The position numbers and the translations under genes were made by a program. This document shows positions 18,719 to 28,228 of a stretch of DNA of 40,000 bases, one piece after another; positions within the stretch are counted from its first letter, which is position 1; every line of letters begins with the position of its first letter. The notes under the pieces were generated by a model that had not been told where the DNA came from, did no database searches, and worked only from the letters and a program-made list of their open reading frames with translations. The DNA lies in NCBI GenBank assembly GCA_019044685.2, contig JAGTXX020000006.1, forward strand, positions 1,125,001 to 1,165,000. Reading direction: 5' to 3'. This stretch comes from Nannochloris sp. 'desiccata' (Eukaryota > Chlorophyta > Trebouxiophyceae > Chlorellales > Chlorellaceae).

Positions 18719-19645
18719 TCAATCAGTTGGTAAAGATTGTTCTTCATCGGAAGCGGCAATGCTGCCGCTGGCTTCACTATTTTCACCCATCAAGGCATGC
18801 AGTCGCGTAACTAATTCTGCAGCAGCATCTGTACGTTGCCTACGGCTAGCGCCACACATCTTTTGCCTAAAATCTGCATTGGAAAAAAGCTCGAAACCTG
18901 TATCAATACCAACTGCGTTTGGACGATAAATAGAACTGGATGAAAACTGACCTAGAACTTCAGCAAACAGTTTATCTGCCTCGTCATTATCTTCTAAACT
19001 ATCTTCTTGTAAGAATGTCTGTTGCAACAGGGCTGCTATTGAGGGTTCAGCTGCCGTAAAGGGCTCGTGATCGGAAGCACCGCCAAAGATACATTCTTTA
19101 TCAGCACACTTCCTCTGCATGCCAGGCCAGACATGAGCTTGCAGTGCCTCTACAACTCGTTCCATTCCTTCCAAAAGACCTCCTTCTGCCGCAGGCGCTA
19201 GGCGTGGAGCATCAGCTCTTTCAAACTCTTCAACAACAACGAGCTCGGTGCAGTGCTCGGCAAACCATGCATCTGCCTGTTCAAGCCAGTGGGGACGGGC
19301 AATTCCAGCAATACAGAGAACCACTGCCAACTTGGTTTCAAACTCGTGATCATGATCTTCTAGAAAACCCCATAGCCGCTGCATTGTGTCCAATGTATCC
19401 ACGGCGGCGTTGAAGACGGCAACAACAGCCTGGTGATGGATGTGGGAGGGAAGATGGAAAGAACTATTTTCATTGGTAGCCGTCAAAATGCTTATTGCTA
19501 CTTGCGCTGTATAGTATTTATTATCTATGGTCCATAGAGAATCGGAAGCAGAGGTGCAACCTGATTGATCTGATCTAATGGCGTTCACTAAGGCTTCAAT
19601 TTCGCTAGGCCTTTCGCCGACTACTAGGATACCTGGCAATTTCAT
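18719..19645 (-). CDS. AAGAB: Alpha/gamma-adaptin-binding protein p34 (AAGAB) homologue
   Basis: Single exon, 308 residues. The N-terminal half has a small-GTPase-like fold: ILVVGERPSEIEALVNAI, then QAVVAVFNAAVDTLDTMQRL and KLAVVLCIAGIARPHWLEQA. It continues with the family segment CTELVVVEEFERAD and GMERVVEALQAHVWPGM. The C-terminal half has the short conserved patch ELFSNADFRQKMCG before an acidic, probably disordered tail. In animals AAGAB is an assembly chaperone for the clathrin adaptors AP-1 and AP-2, and the yeast relative is Irc6. Its stop is 112 bases from the YidD stop, so the genes converge. Confidence 0.82.
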   Translation of the reverse strand: MKLPGILVVGERPSEIEALVNAIRSDQSGCTSASDSLWTIDNKYYTAQVAISILTATNENSSFHLPSHIHHQAVVAVFNAAVDTLDTMQRLWGFLEDHDHEFETKLAVVLCIAGIARPHWLEQADAWFAEHCTELVVVEEFERADAPRLAPAAEGGLLEGMERVVEALQAHVWPGMQRKCADKECIFGGASDHEPFTAAEPSIAALLQQTFLQEDSLEDNDEADKLFAEVLGQFSSSSIYRPNAVGIDTGFELFSNADFRQKMCGASRRQRTDAAAELVTRLHALMGENSEASGSIAASDEEQSLPTD

Positions 19646-19899
19646 TTTCGAAACAATGCATGCCCCGCTATCAGCAGCTAGATAAATAATAAAACGAGCT
19701 TAAGGCGGGCCTGAGATTAATGAGAGAGCGAGAGCACTGAGTCGAAGAGGGAGAGGGAGAGCACAATAAATGCGCCCTACTGCCATTCTTAATATAGAAG
19801 TGACAGAGAAGAAACAAGTATCAAATATATGCACAATAGCGAGACCGTTGAGCGACTCGTCGAGCCAGCCTGGCAATGGCAGGTGGCCTCCAACCTCCC

Positions 19900-19924
19900 C
19901 CTCTCTCTCTATCTCTATCTCTCT
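19900..19924. repeat. CT-rich microsatellite
   Basis: A short run of CT and TATCTC units seen directly. It directly precedes TTACAGCCTTTA, as the GA run does at 2.97 kb. Confidence 0.7.
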
Positions 19925-20090
19925 TTACAGCCTTTAATATATTAATATATTCTGCTGCCAGAAACTGATCCAGATAATAGTAGAGAAAATGTAGTTGTAA
20001 AACAGTTCTTTTAAGACAGGAATATGGAAAAACACAGCCAAAAACGCCGTCAACGCTACAAAATATTCACCGCCTCAGAGAGGAACATGA

Positions 20091-20231
20091 TTAAAAACCG
20101 TGGCGCTTAGCCTTACTACCCAAAGGACGTCCTCTACTATTACCAGTAGGCATGTAGGCACCAGTTCCTCTTCCGGACCCACGGGGCCTCCAACCTGAAC
20201 CTCCGGGAGTCCAGCCGGCGGGCTGTGAACA
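20091..20231 (-). pseudogene. RG-rich orphan reading frame B (gene fragment or terminal exon)
   Basis: An open minus-strand frame of 46 codons ending in TAA at 20091-20093, with an in-frame TAA just upstream and no ATG at its start. It contains WRPRGSGRGTGAYMPTG, then NSRGRPLGS, and ends in a basic tail KAKRHGF. It aligns with the frame at 3170-3358 over a Y-x-P-T-x(2,3)-R-G-R-P-x-G-S pattern. A weak acceptor (TTCACAG) precedes it, but only about 110 bases separate it from the PSMG4 start, so no upstream exon fits without overlapping that gene. It is either a decayed duplicate or the end of a gene antisense to PSMG4. Confidence 0.3.
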
Positions 20232-20342
20232 TTACGTTTCCCCCTCTTTAAATCTTTCATTATCGAATTGCTGGTAGCAAGTAACCATTTTATTACACAT
20301 TTTAAAAACACAAATATCCTGTATTCGCCGTTATTTTCGAAC

Positions 20343-20857
20343 ATGCCGATAACTGAATTTCAAAAATGCTTTGTAGCAGAAATTGACGATGTCTCGCTCT
20401 ACTTTCAAATTGTCAAACTAAAAAAGCAGTGCTACGTATGGATTGCAGCTGATGAAGCGAATCTGACTTCCCTGTATGCAGCAATGCCCACAAAATTCGT
20501 AAGTAATGCGGCGTTTGGCTGTGCCGGCGAGACCCTGTTGAACAATTAATTGGTTAATTTTCTTTGATATTTTGCAAATTTGCAGGATAGCGTGCCATCT
20601 GTGACTTCTCTTTTATCCACATCAGCGGACGATACTACCTTATCAATGGCACAACGCATAGGTAAGTTATAGTTTAGTCTCTTTATGAAATCATTCCTTC
20701 CTACCGCCCGATAACCTTTTTGCTTTTCTCCATTTTCTGCTTGCCAGTGCGGAAGGTTGGAATTCCCATTGTTCTTTCTGTTAATCTACCGAGCGACTCG
20801 AACAGCCTGCAATTAGCAGCCGAGCGTCGAATAGTAGAAGTATTGCAAAACTTATAA
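20343..20857 (+). CDS. PSMG4: Proteasome assembly chaperone 4
   Basis: Three exons, 20343-20498, 20586-20661 and 20748-20857, joined by two introns of 87 and 86 bases with strong GTAAGT donors, give 113 residues. The pattern DDVSLYFQIVKLKKQCYVWI, then MPTKFDSVPSVTSLLST, DDTTLSMAQRI and PIVLSVNLPSDS matches PAC4/PSMG4 in order and length. In animals PAC3 and PAC4 form a dimer that guides assembly of the alpha ring of the 20S proteasome. The last exon ends with the predicted amphipathic helix RRIVEVLQNL. The stop is 75 bases from the convergent minus-strand stop. Confidence 0.88.
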
Positions 20858-20932
20858 AATAAGTCGCTCTCTAAAAGAATATAGATAAAATCAAATTTAG
20901 ATGACAAATTTTATTTTATGATTGACTTGTTA

Positions 20933-21972
20933 TTAAAAACTCTCATCAACAGTAGCATCTACAAGTGGATCGTTTGAAAAATCATCTAAATCTGAAAATT
21001 CAGAGGCTAATAATGCTTCAGCATCAGCATCAACGACTTCTGCCTCATCGTCTTCTTCAATCAACCTTCCCTGCATGGCTAAAAACTCAGGCACCTCCGG
21101 GTGCTGGTAAAATCCTTCAGCAACAAAATCAGTACGTGCTGTAGGAGATTCAACTCTGAAAGCAAGCGTTCGCGGATCCACTGCAGCACCTCCCAAAGTT
21201 ATCAAATCCCAAATTTCCCGGAGACTCCATTCTCTATAATTAGGCTGCGTGGGATCACCAGTATCCTTGATACGAACATCATTGCGCCAATCAGATGCAA
21301 TAGCTCGGTATCTACCTACTTTATGTTCCTTCTTAGCCAGCCATTCATCTCGTTCCCTCTCCATCCGTCGACGTTTCTCCATAGCTGCACGCAGGTCCCA
21401 TTCTGAAAGTGGTCCCTGGTCAGGATAGAGCGATAATGTGTCATTTTCAAAAAATTTAGATGCTGACGCTGCAGCTACAGCAGGGTCGACTATCGAAGCG
21501 GCCTGAGAGACCTGGTCAGCCATGACGGGGGCATCTCCAGCTGCTGCCGCTGCTGCAGCGGCTGCAATAGACGCAGCTAAGGGAGAGGTGTTGACTACTG
21601 CTCCAGCTAATCGATCCTCAGCTTCAATCTCGGCAATAGTTGAACCATCAACGCTGGTGGCTAAATAATCTGCCCAAACAATAGTCCTGCAAAATTGACA
21701 AGAAAAAAGACGTCGGTGATAAAAGAAAAAGCTAGTGCTTTCTGCTCTTCAAATGCGTCTCGACAGAGAATTTGGACTTACCCGCCATCTTCCACACCAG
21801 TTTTTATGGTTACATTATCAAATTCCTCAACTTCTAGGCCATCTTCGTCCTCTTCCCAGTCCATGAGGTCTTCGTCAGAATCTTCGTCGGGAGAAGCCCT
21901 GGCGAGAGCTCGGACGCTGCGAAAGCGCCTTGCAGGCTGCTCTGAGATTGGGCACATAGTTAAAGAGGACAT
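20933..21972 (-). CDS. Acidic protein of unknown function, probably plastid-targeted
   Basis: Two exons, 21782-21972 and 20933-21686, joined in phase (GGCGG|GTAAGT to TTGCAG|GAC), give 314 residues. The N-terminus (MSSLTMCPISEQPARRFRSV then RALARASPDE) looks like a short transit peptide followed by a very acidic stretch. After an alanine run of eight residues, the central part appears conserved: LYPDQGPLSEWDLRAAMEKR, then YRAIASDWRNDVRIKD and NYREWSLREIWDLITLGG. The C-terminus is strongly acidic. I do not recognise a family. The order transit-like, acidic, then Trp/Arg-rich core is seen in several plastid nucleoid or transcription-associated proteins, but I cannot assign it. Upstream in-frame ATGs exist; 21972 was chosen for the targeting-like start. 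Confidence 0.7.
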
Positions 21973-22291
21973 TGTGTTATCGAGCAGCGCTGGAAGACTG
22001 CAAATAAGGGCATATTTCTTATGCTTTTTATAGCATGCAGCATGTCGAAGCGAATGAGGAGAAAGCGCCGCTATATGCATTACCCCTTCAAGACCCTTTA
22101 ATTGAAGCGCCATATTATGTACGTTTGAAAAAGACTGGTTTATTGCTTTTATTTTTAATTTTATTAATGATAGCTCTCGAAAGTTTCCTCCAGTTAGTAT
22201 ATGTGCGATTCTTATCCTAGCCAAAGTTCCAAAGCTCTGCAGGAGTGCGGCATATATTTTGAACCATACCAAAGAAATTCATGCCAGCAAG
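21973..22291. promoter_or_regulatory. Divergent promoter region with a candidate small ORF
   Basis: About 320 bases between the start codons of two divergent genes. It holds the 61-codon frame listed at 22035-22220 and, at its right end, an upstream ATG (22281) that overlaps the start of the plus-strand gene. Confidence 0.45.
22035..22220 (+). CDS. Candidate 61-residue single-span membrane microprotein
   Basis: Begins MQHVEANEEKAPLYALPLQ, continues with APYYVRLKKTG and then one strong hydrophobic span LLLLFLILLMIALESFLQL. The layout, polar N-terminus, basic stop-transfer then span, is that of a tail-anchored or single-span protein. Against it, the span is coded by a T-rich stretch that could arise by chance, and the frame lies between two divergent start codons. 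No homologue is recognised. Confidence 0.25.
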   Translation: MQHVEANEEKAPLYALPLQDPLIEAPYYVRLKKTGLLLLFLILLMIALESFLQLVYVRFLS

Positions 22292-22304
22292 ATGCAGCGA
22301 TTAA
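22281..22304 (+). promoter_or_regulatory. Upstream ORF overlapping the main start
   Basis: An ATG eleven bases before the accepted start opens a frame of seven codons that ends in TAA after the main ATG, out of frame with it. If included in the leader it would reduce initiation at 22292. Confidence 0.4.
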
Positions 22305-22916
22305 TATCCTCTCCAAGCTGTAATTGTAGCTACCAAACACGAATTTTCAGAAAGATAAAACCCACAGTTTTAGGGCATACACGATTAAGTGAGTAGACTA
22401 TGTTTGATTTATCGGTACATTCTACGTGTTCCTTTTCTAATCAACGGTCCAATGCAGACTTGCTAACTAAGTATCAAATATCTGATCTCTACTTGTTTTA
22501 TCCTTGCAGATCGCCACCCTGCAGTAGTGCGCGCTGGACAAGTTCCTGGAGAACCACCAGCATCTTCTACAGATGATGAAGCACGACTGGAAGCCCTGGA
22601 AGCATCAGTGAGGGCAAAGAAGGGTGCTAAGGTAGCAGCGGCAGCAGCAGCATCTCGCCAAACTTCTGCCAGCTCAGATAGTCGATTTGCAGAATGGAAA
22701 GAAGGGCAACTCTTTCCGGAAGGATGGAGTAACATGGATCCTTTGGAGAAAATGAATGAACTGTATCTGGGTCAGAGAGGTTTCCTTTTTTGGAGTACAA
22801 AACTGGCCACTAATGGTGTCATTGCCTTGGGTGTTGCTTGGGTACTGTTTAGAATTGTAGGTCCTGCGCTGGGTCTTTACCAGCTAGCAGATGATATAAA
22901 CACTCCCAGCTTTTAA
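22292..22916 (+). CDS. Conserved small membrane protein, probably plastid
   Basis: Two exons, 22292-22388 and 22510-22916, joined by a 121-base intron (TTAA|GTGAGT to TTGCAG|AT), give 167 residues. The N-terminus (MQRLISSPSCNCSYQTRIFR, KIKPTV) resembles a transit peptide. A middle region rich in Ala and Lys may be a coiled coil. The C-terminal third looks most conserved: FPEGWSNMDPLEKMNELYLG, then QRGFLFWSTKLATNG, and one clear membrane span VIALGVAWVLFRIVGPALGL. I recall similar proteins in plant and algal plastids without an assigned function, so none is given here. The gene sits head to head with the acidic plastid-like protein. Confidence 0.7.
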
Positions 22917-23173
22917 CTTTGATTTAATGTAGTAAATGGCAGACACTATTTCAGTATGCTTGTTTACGTCACCGTGCAAAGTGGATGAAAAAACTTTCTT
23001 TAAGGGTTGACTTTGCATTTGAAGTTGAATATTTGATTTTCTTCGAGCTTCTGTAAAGATTAGGTGTTACTGGGATTATATTACACAAAAAGTATTGAAA
23101 CAACAGCACCCTTCAGCCTCATTACGTGGTCATTTTTTCGAAATTAAGACTTACAAAGAATAATACTAGTAAA

Positions 23174-24827
23174 ATGGATGCCATCGAGAAATTTGATGAG
23201 CAGAGGAGCAGCCCTAATGAATGGAAAAAGACGAAAAGGGGCAAAGGCAGGGTAGCTGAAAGGAGAAGCGGAAAGCAAAGTGGAACAATCAATGTTCCAA
23301 AATTGACTGCAGTTTCTCACACGTAAGGACCTTGTTTCATTTCTTTGGTAGCGACAGAGTACAATCTCGAAACGCAATTAAATTTGACATTTACATGCTT
23401 TGTGCCATCGCAGCGATGCTGAACATGGGGAGCAGCAAGGTGATCCTGCGCCCCGTTATAATCCTATGTTGGTGGACACCTGGGTGCCTAACATCGTTTT
23501 AGATTCACCCCAAAACACATATACTGCCCTTACTATGATATATGAACATGCCCCGATCCTTCTGAGAGGCACTACCCTTGTCTCTCGGGCAGTATCCTCG
23601 TGGAATTTTGAAGTCATGGCTGCCGCAGCCCCGCAGCCCGCAACTACCGGGCCACGATCAGAAAATGAAGTAGAGATACTCTGCTCAGATCGTCAACGTA
23701 ATCGATTTATTGAGCATGATGCTTTAAAAAATCTTGTTGCTGGCCCTTACTATTTAAGGGAGCCTGAGACGCAACGACTGAAGATGGCTGTCAAAGAGTT
23801 TGTGCAATGCGCTGCAAGGTGGGAAGCAAGACAGGTTATGTTGAAAGGCACAATATGCCATCTAATCAAAAAGCCTGATGCGGCATCGGAGGCAGGAACA
23901 GTATGTCTACCCGTTTCTGGATCTTTAGCAGGCATAGCTACCGGGCTGTATGATGCAATTGACTGGCTGTGGCTGAATGGTCTGTGCCGCTCTCAAGCAT
24001 TTGGACCTGTTATGAAGGTAGATTTAGAAGCTGGGGTAAGAGATGGCCTCCAGCCTGCCCGTTATTCCCTTCAAGATGAATTACTAGCTCAAATTACTGG
24101 CCGTCGTCGAGTTTTGCTCATCCCTCCCTCAGCTGCATTCAGCGGCATGTACCCTTTCCCTGTAGCCCACCCATATGATCGCTATTCTATGGTTGATTTA
24201 GAGACATTAGATCCACTAGAATGGCCAGGCTGTACGCAAGTGCGGGGAATTGTGGCGGTGCTCCGCCCTGGCGATGTTTTATATGTGCCTGCATATTGGT
24301 TTGCTCATGTGCAAGACCTCGAAGGTGAAAATGCCACCTTGAGATTTACCTTGAGTCGTGGATTGCGTCCACCTGCATCTGATGCTGCCATGCTCCGAGT
24401 ATCTCGGTCAGTTGAAGAGCGAGTGGCTGCAGTAGAAGGACCCAGTGCAGTCCGGCAATGGGTGTCTTTAATTGGAAAAGGTGCAGAATCGGCGCTGTTA
24501 GATTTAGGCACTGTCCTTGGATATCGACGAGCTTTGATGTGTCAAGACATTCGAGATGAAGTTGAGGAGGCGTTGGGAGTCGGGTCGTGGGCTTCTCTTT
24601 TACCTGCCATGTGCCGCAACAGATTAATTCCAACGCCTTGGCTGAACCGCGACTTTAGAGAGCCTCTACTGCTAACTGACACGCCAGTAGTAATTGAAGA
24701 CAGCCGGACCGAAGATGAGCGGCGGTATCCTACTTTATTCAGACGTAAGCTAATGCGAGAAGGCTGGCATGTCCCTGATGCTGTTTCCACCGTTCCAATT
24801 CCTGGTGTTAATATGCCACCCCAGTAA
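23174..24827 (+). CDS. FIH-like JmjC/cupin protein lacking iron ligands
   Basis: Two exons, 23174-23322 and 23414-24827, joined by a 91-base intron (CAC AC|GTAAGG to ATCGCAG|C), give 520 residues. Exon 1 is short and basic (KKTKRGKGRVAERRSGK), possibly a nuclear signal. The centre matches the factor-inhibiting-HIF type of JmjC domain: QPARYSLQDELLAQITGRRR, LLIPPSAAFSGMYPFPVAHP, VLRPGDVLYVPAYWFAHVQD. In active FIH the iron is held by His and Asp of an HYD motif and by a distal His. Here the HYD position is R266-Y267-S268, and the 2-oxoglutarate lysine appears replaced by Arg. The distal His (H348) is kept. Catalysis is therefore not expected; a scaffold or reader role is possible. The C-terminal 150 residues after the cupin core are not recognised. 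Confidence 0.8.
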
Positions 24828-25066
24828 TAAGAATCGAATTACAATAAAAGCAGGTAGAAAAATAAAATTTGGTTGATTTAGGGTGCAGGAAATAGAAGAA
24901 AGGAAAGAAAGAAAAGCAAAGCCAATATTCAAATATCTTCTCCATGTTTGCTGTATTTTGCTCAAACCTTATTGAAAAATATAAACACAAATGAAAGTAG
25001 AAGGAAATCTTTTCAACATCAAAGTCGAAAGACGTTGTTTCTCTTTTGCTAAAAAAGGATACTCAC

Positions 25067-26366
25067 TTATACATAAAAATTGGTTTGTTTAGATGTAGCT
25101 CCAACCTCTTTGAGCTTTTTCAAGATGCTGGTGAAGTAATCGTTAAGGTAAGACTCCAAGGTATTGATAGAAGCAGGGTCTACTCCTAGCAGTGTGTATG
25201 TGTCTTCCATGGGTGCATCAAAATTCTCATTAGTAGCAAGCAAATCAGCGAAAGCAAGACGGTCAGAGGCATCAGTAGCCCACTGGAAAGAACGTAAGAA
25301 ACCACGAGTAGCTTTAAGAAGCCACACGGGAACAGTACGCACTTCTGCATCGCAGTCAGCAAGCTTTTCGCACATGGCAATCACCTCCTGCGTTGTGTAA
25401 GATTTGGGTCCTGCCAGGGGCAACGTCTTCTTGACAGCCTCCTCGCTGCGAAGAGATGCCATCAAAACGCGAGCTACATCTTGAGTATCCATATAAGCAG
25501 TGCGGCTCTGGTCAGTAGTACCCCAGACAGGCTGCTCCTCCAATACAGGCACAGCATAGTTTCCAATGATTGCCTGCATAAAACCACACAGCCTGAAGAC
25601 GGTGTAGTCAAGACCAGAGGATGCCAAGTATTGTTCGGTGCAATATTTGATGTTCATCAATGGCACCTCAGGATGGCGATCGCAGTGCAAGATTGAGCAG
25701 AAGACATAGCGCTGGATGCCCATTGCCTGGGCGCACTGAATCAATGCAACTTTGCCTTCCCAATCAATTTTGTCAGTGGACTCTTCAGGGCGAGCAGTAG
25801 AGCAATCAATCACGGTGTGTACACCCACAAGAGCAGCAGGGAGAGAAGAGGGGTCAGTGAGATCTGCCTGTACAGTTGTAGCACCCCAATCACGCAAGAA
25901 GTCTGCGGGATTCATACGAGGGCGGACAATGCAACGTACTTCATAACCTTCGTCCAACGCACGACGGACAACCTGGCGGCCCAAAGTACCAGTGCCGCCA
26001 ATAACAAGAATGGAGTTCTTGGGAACAGGGGTGCCAATCTTGGCAGCGCCGTCAGCAGCTGCACGAACAATGCACCGCTGCTGACGCTGAGGAAAAACGG
26101 CAGATGCCAGGACTGCAAAACAATCAAGAACATAGACATGGTATGGTAAGTAAAATGGCTGCAAATAGACTGTTATTTTCCGTGCGCTGTGAGGTAGAAG
26201 GCGAAAACAATCGGAAAACCTCACCTCTAACTTGATCTTCTCCTTTGGCTGGCAACTTAGCACCGATAAAGCTGCTTCTGGGCTTTGCTACAATTCTATT
26301 GCTAGATAGGGAGATAGATCCCCTGGCAATGCCAGCGCCTTTTGTCATTCCTGCCAAAGCTCCCAT
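25067..26366 (-). CDS. HCF244: HCF244/Ycf39-type photosystem II assembly protein
   Basis: Two exons, 26225-26366 and 25067-26112, joined across a 112-base intron, give 395 residues. This is an atypical short-chain dehydrogenase of the NmrA type. The nucleotide-binding motif ILVIGGTGTLGRQVVRRALD is followed by YEVRCIVRPRMNPADFLRDW, GATTVQADLTDPSSLPAAL and QRYVFCSILHCDRHPEVPLM, with the family signature KYCTEQYLASSGLDYTVFRL. In plants HCF244 with its cyanobacterial relative Ycf39 promotes D1 synthesis and chlorophyll delivery to photosystem II at the thylakoid. About 70 residues precede the Rossmann fold and form a Ser/Arg/Lys-rich transit peptide split by the intron. A TATA-like element (minus strand, 26401-26406) lies 35 bases before the start codon. 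Confidence 0.95.
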
Positions 26367-26680
26367 GTTGGCTTAAATTTCAAGGGGCACTCTTGGGCTC
26401 TATATACCTCAAGTATGAGAATGCACTTAAGTATTCGACACAAAAGTTAAACTTGGTGGATTAATTTTAGTTTTAGAGGATTCGGTATAGAATTAAGGGT
26501 AAAAGAGGGAACGAGAGGCCTGAAGCAAGCTTTGAAAGTTCAAAACAAGCGCTGACTCTTGAAGAAAAAAAGATGTCTTTAGAGGCTTATCTGAAAGCCC
26601 TTATTTACACACGACGAGTAGAATAATTTTCAAACTATGTCTGCACAGCGCTTGAAGCAGGCTTTCACCAAGATTCAAAT
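26367..26680. promoter_or_regulatory. Divergent promoter region of HCF244 and OS-9
   Basis: 314 bases between two start codons. The HCF244 side has TATATA on the minus strand at 26401-26406. No clear element was seen on the OS-9 side. Confidence 0.5.
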
Positions 26681-27903
26681 ATGAATGGCAAGCATTGCCA
26701 GTGGCTATTCTTCTTTTCGTTATTTTCAGCTAGTGCCCTGCCAGAAGTCCAAGCATCCAATATTCAGATTATTACTTTGAATGAGCCCCATGTAATTGGA
26801 TTCAATCAGGGCGATGCGGATTCCCCAGGGCCTTTTATCGTCGGGATCGCAAAGACAAGTGAGTGATCAGTTTATTTTGTTGCCCTGTAAAAGAAGCCGA
26901 TAGGTCTTTGATAGTTCTTAAATAACTACGTTATTTCATCTATATCTGAAATTAATCGTTGTAGGGCCACCAGATGGCGTGAGAGGTCGATCCTTGGCAA
27001 TAACCGAAGCCAACGGGACCAAGTACACCTGCTATCTTCCTCCGAAGAAGGATTTCTCTTCGGTAACCGTAAGTTGCTGAATTACTTGTAGCCGTGTCAC
27101 ATACACTTACAGTGGCGTCCTCTTTACAGTTTCCTTCTTCTATTTTCCAGCAGGCAGACCCGATGGTGGCAACACTATTGCAAGGAAAATCACCCGAGGA
27201 ATTAATGGATGATTTGGGAGAATTTTGTAGCTATAGAGTGGAAGAATGGTGGACGTATGAGCTTTGTTACAAGAAGGCAGCTCGACAGTACCATACTGAA
27301 AATGGGAAAGTGACAGATTCTTATATTTTAGGAAATTTTAGTGCTGCTGACTCAAATATGATCGCTCCAGCTGTAGACACAGAAGCTGGAGGCGATGTAA
27401 AGTACGTGAAGCAAGTTTACGTAGGAGGAGCTCCTTGTGAGCTCACAGGAGGAAATAGGTCCGCAGAAGTACGATTTGTATGCGGCCGAGCTGGGCAGAC
27501 AGTTTTGAGTGAAATACGAGAACCTGAGAGCTGTGCATACATTTTTATAGTAAGCACGCCGCGATTGTGCAAGCATCCAGCTTTTCGAGATAGAATACCT
27601 GCAGCAGCACCTATTGCCTGCTACCCAGCTGAAGTCCAGGAGGACAGTTGCAGCAACACGGGAGAAGGGGAGGAGGTTTGCAGCACATCCGGCAAAGAAG
27701 CGGCAATGGAGGAGCTCAAGCCCATTCCGCTATTAATAGATGGGGTTCTAGTTAAATCTGTTGCGAAAATGGAGCAGATGCATGCCCATTCTGCATCTGA
27801 TGCTAGTAACAATAGCTCGTCGAGCTCGATTTTCGAGGAGGATGGAGCTGTTGATGGCGTAAAACTTGAAGACGTCTTTGGAGATGACGAAATAATACCT
27901 TAA
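26681..27903 (+). CDS. OS-9-like ER lectin with MRH domain
   Basis: Three exons, 26681-26858, 26965-27068 and 27151-27903, in phase, give 344 residues. A signal peptide (MNGKHCQWLFFFSLFSASAL) precedes the mature chain. The mannose-6-phosphate receptor homology (MRH) domain is clear: YTCYLPP-like leading part, CSYRVEEWWTYELCYKKAAR with the paired tryptophans that contact the mannose-type glycan, then KQVYVGGAPCELTGGNRSAE, VRFVCG and ESCAYIFIVSTPRLCKHPAF. OS-9/Yos9 proteins recognise trimmed N-glycans on misfolded proteins and deliver them to the Hrd1 ubiquitin ligase for ER-associated degradation. The C-terminal 100 residues are acidic and low in complexity and lack a recognisable ER-retention signal. 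TGTAA lies at 27943-27947. Confidence 0.9.
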
Positions 27904-28228
27904 TGGAAAGTCTATATCTGCCCTGAGATTACAGTCTGAAAGTGTAATAATCGACTAAACTATTACTGAGTACTACGAGATATTAATCAAAAATTGTCGT
28001 ACAAGGAACGTCATATTAAACGAGGAAAACAAAATTGTGGCAGATGCCATTCAATGGACAGCTAATAAGTTCAAGTCAAATCCAACTAAATCAAATCAAT
28101 GTATATAAATGTACAGTATCTGTTCCACTATTTTCTTTCGCTTCAAGGCGCATCAATCTTTACTAGCGTTGGTTGTCATTTATTTTATTTATTGTCAGAA
28201 AGGTAAACATTGTTTTTAATCCAGCACT
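27904..28228. other. Gap between convergent OS-9 and DGD1
   Basis: No gene or RNA recognised. It contains the OS-9 poly(A) motif at 27943-27947 and AT-rich sequence up to the DGD1 stop. Confidence 0.55.

Larger units (their letters stand above)
19646..20342. other. Gap between AAGAB and PSMG4 with repeats and an orphan frame
   Basis: The left edge is the upstream region of AAGAB and the right edge that of PSMG4. In between lie a CT/TATCTC-rich tract (about 19900-19924), the block TTACAGCCTTTA (19925-19936) shared with the gap at 2.98 kb, an AT-rich palindrome (AATATATTAATATATT), and the RG-rich frame listed separately at 20091-20231. Confidence 0.5.
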
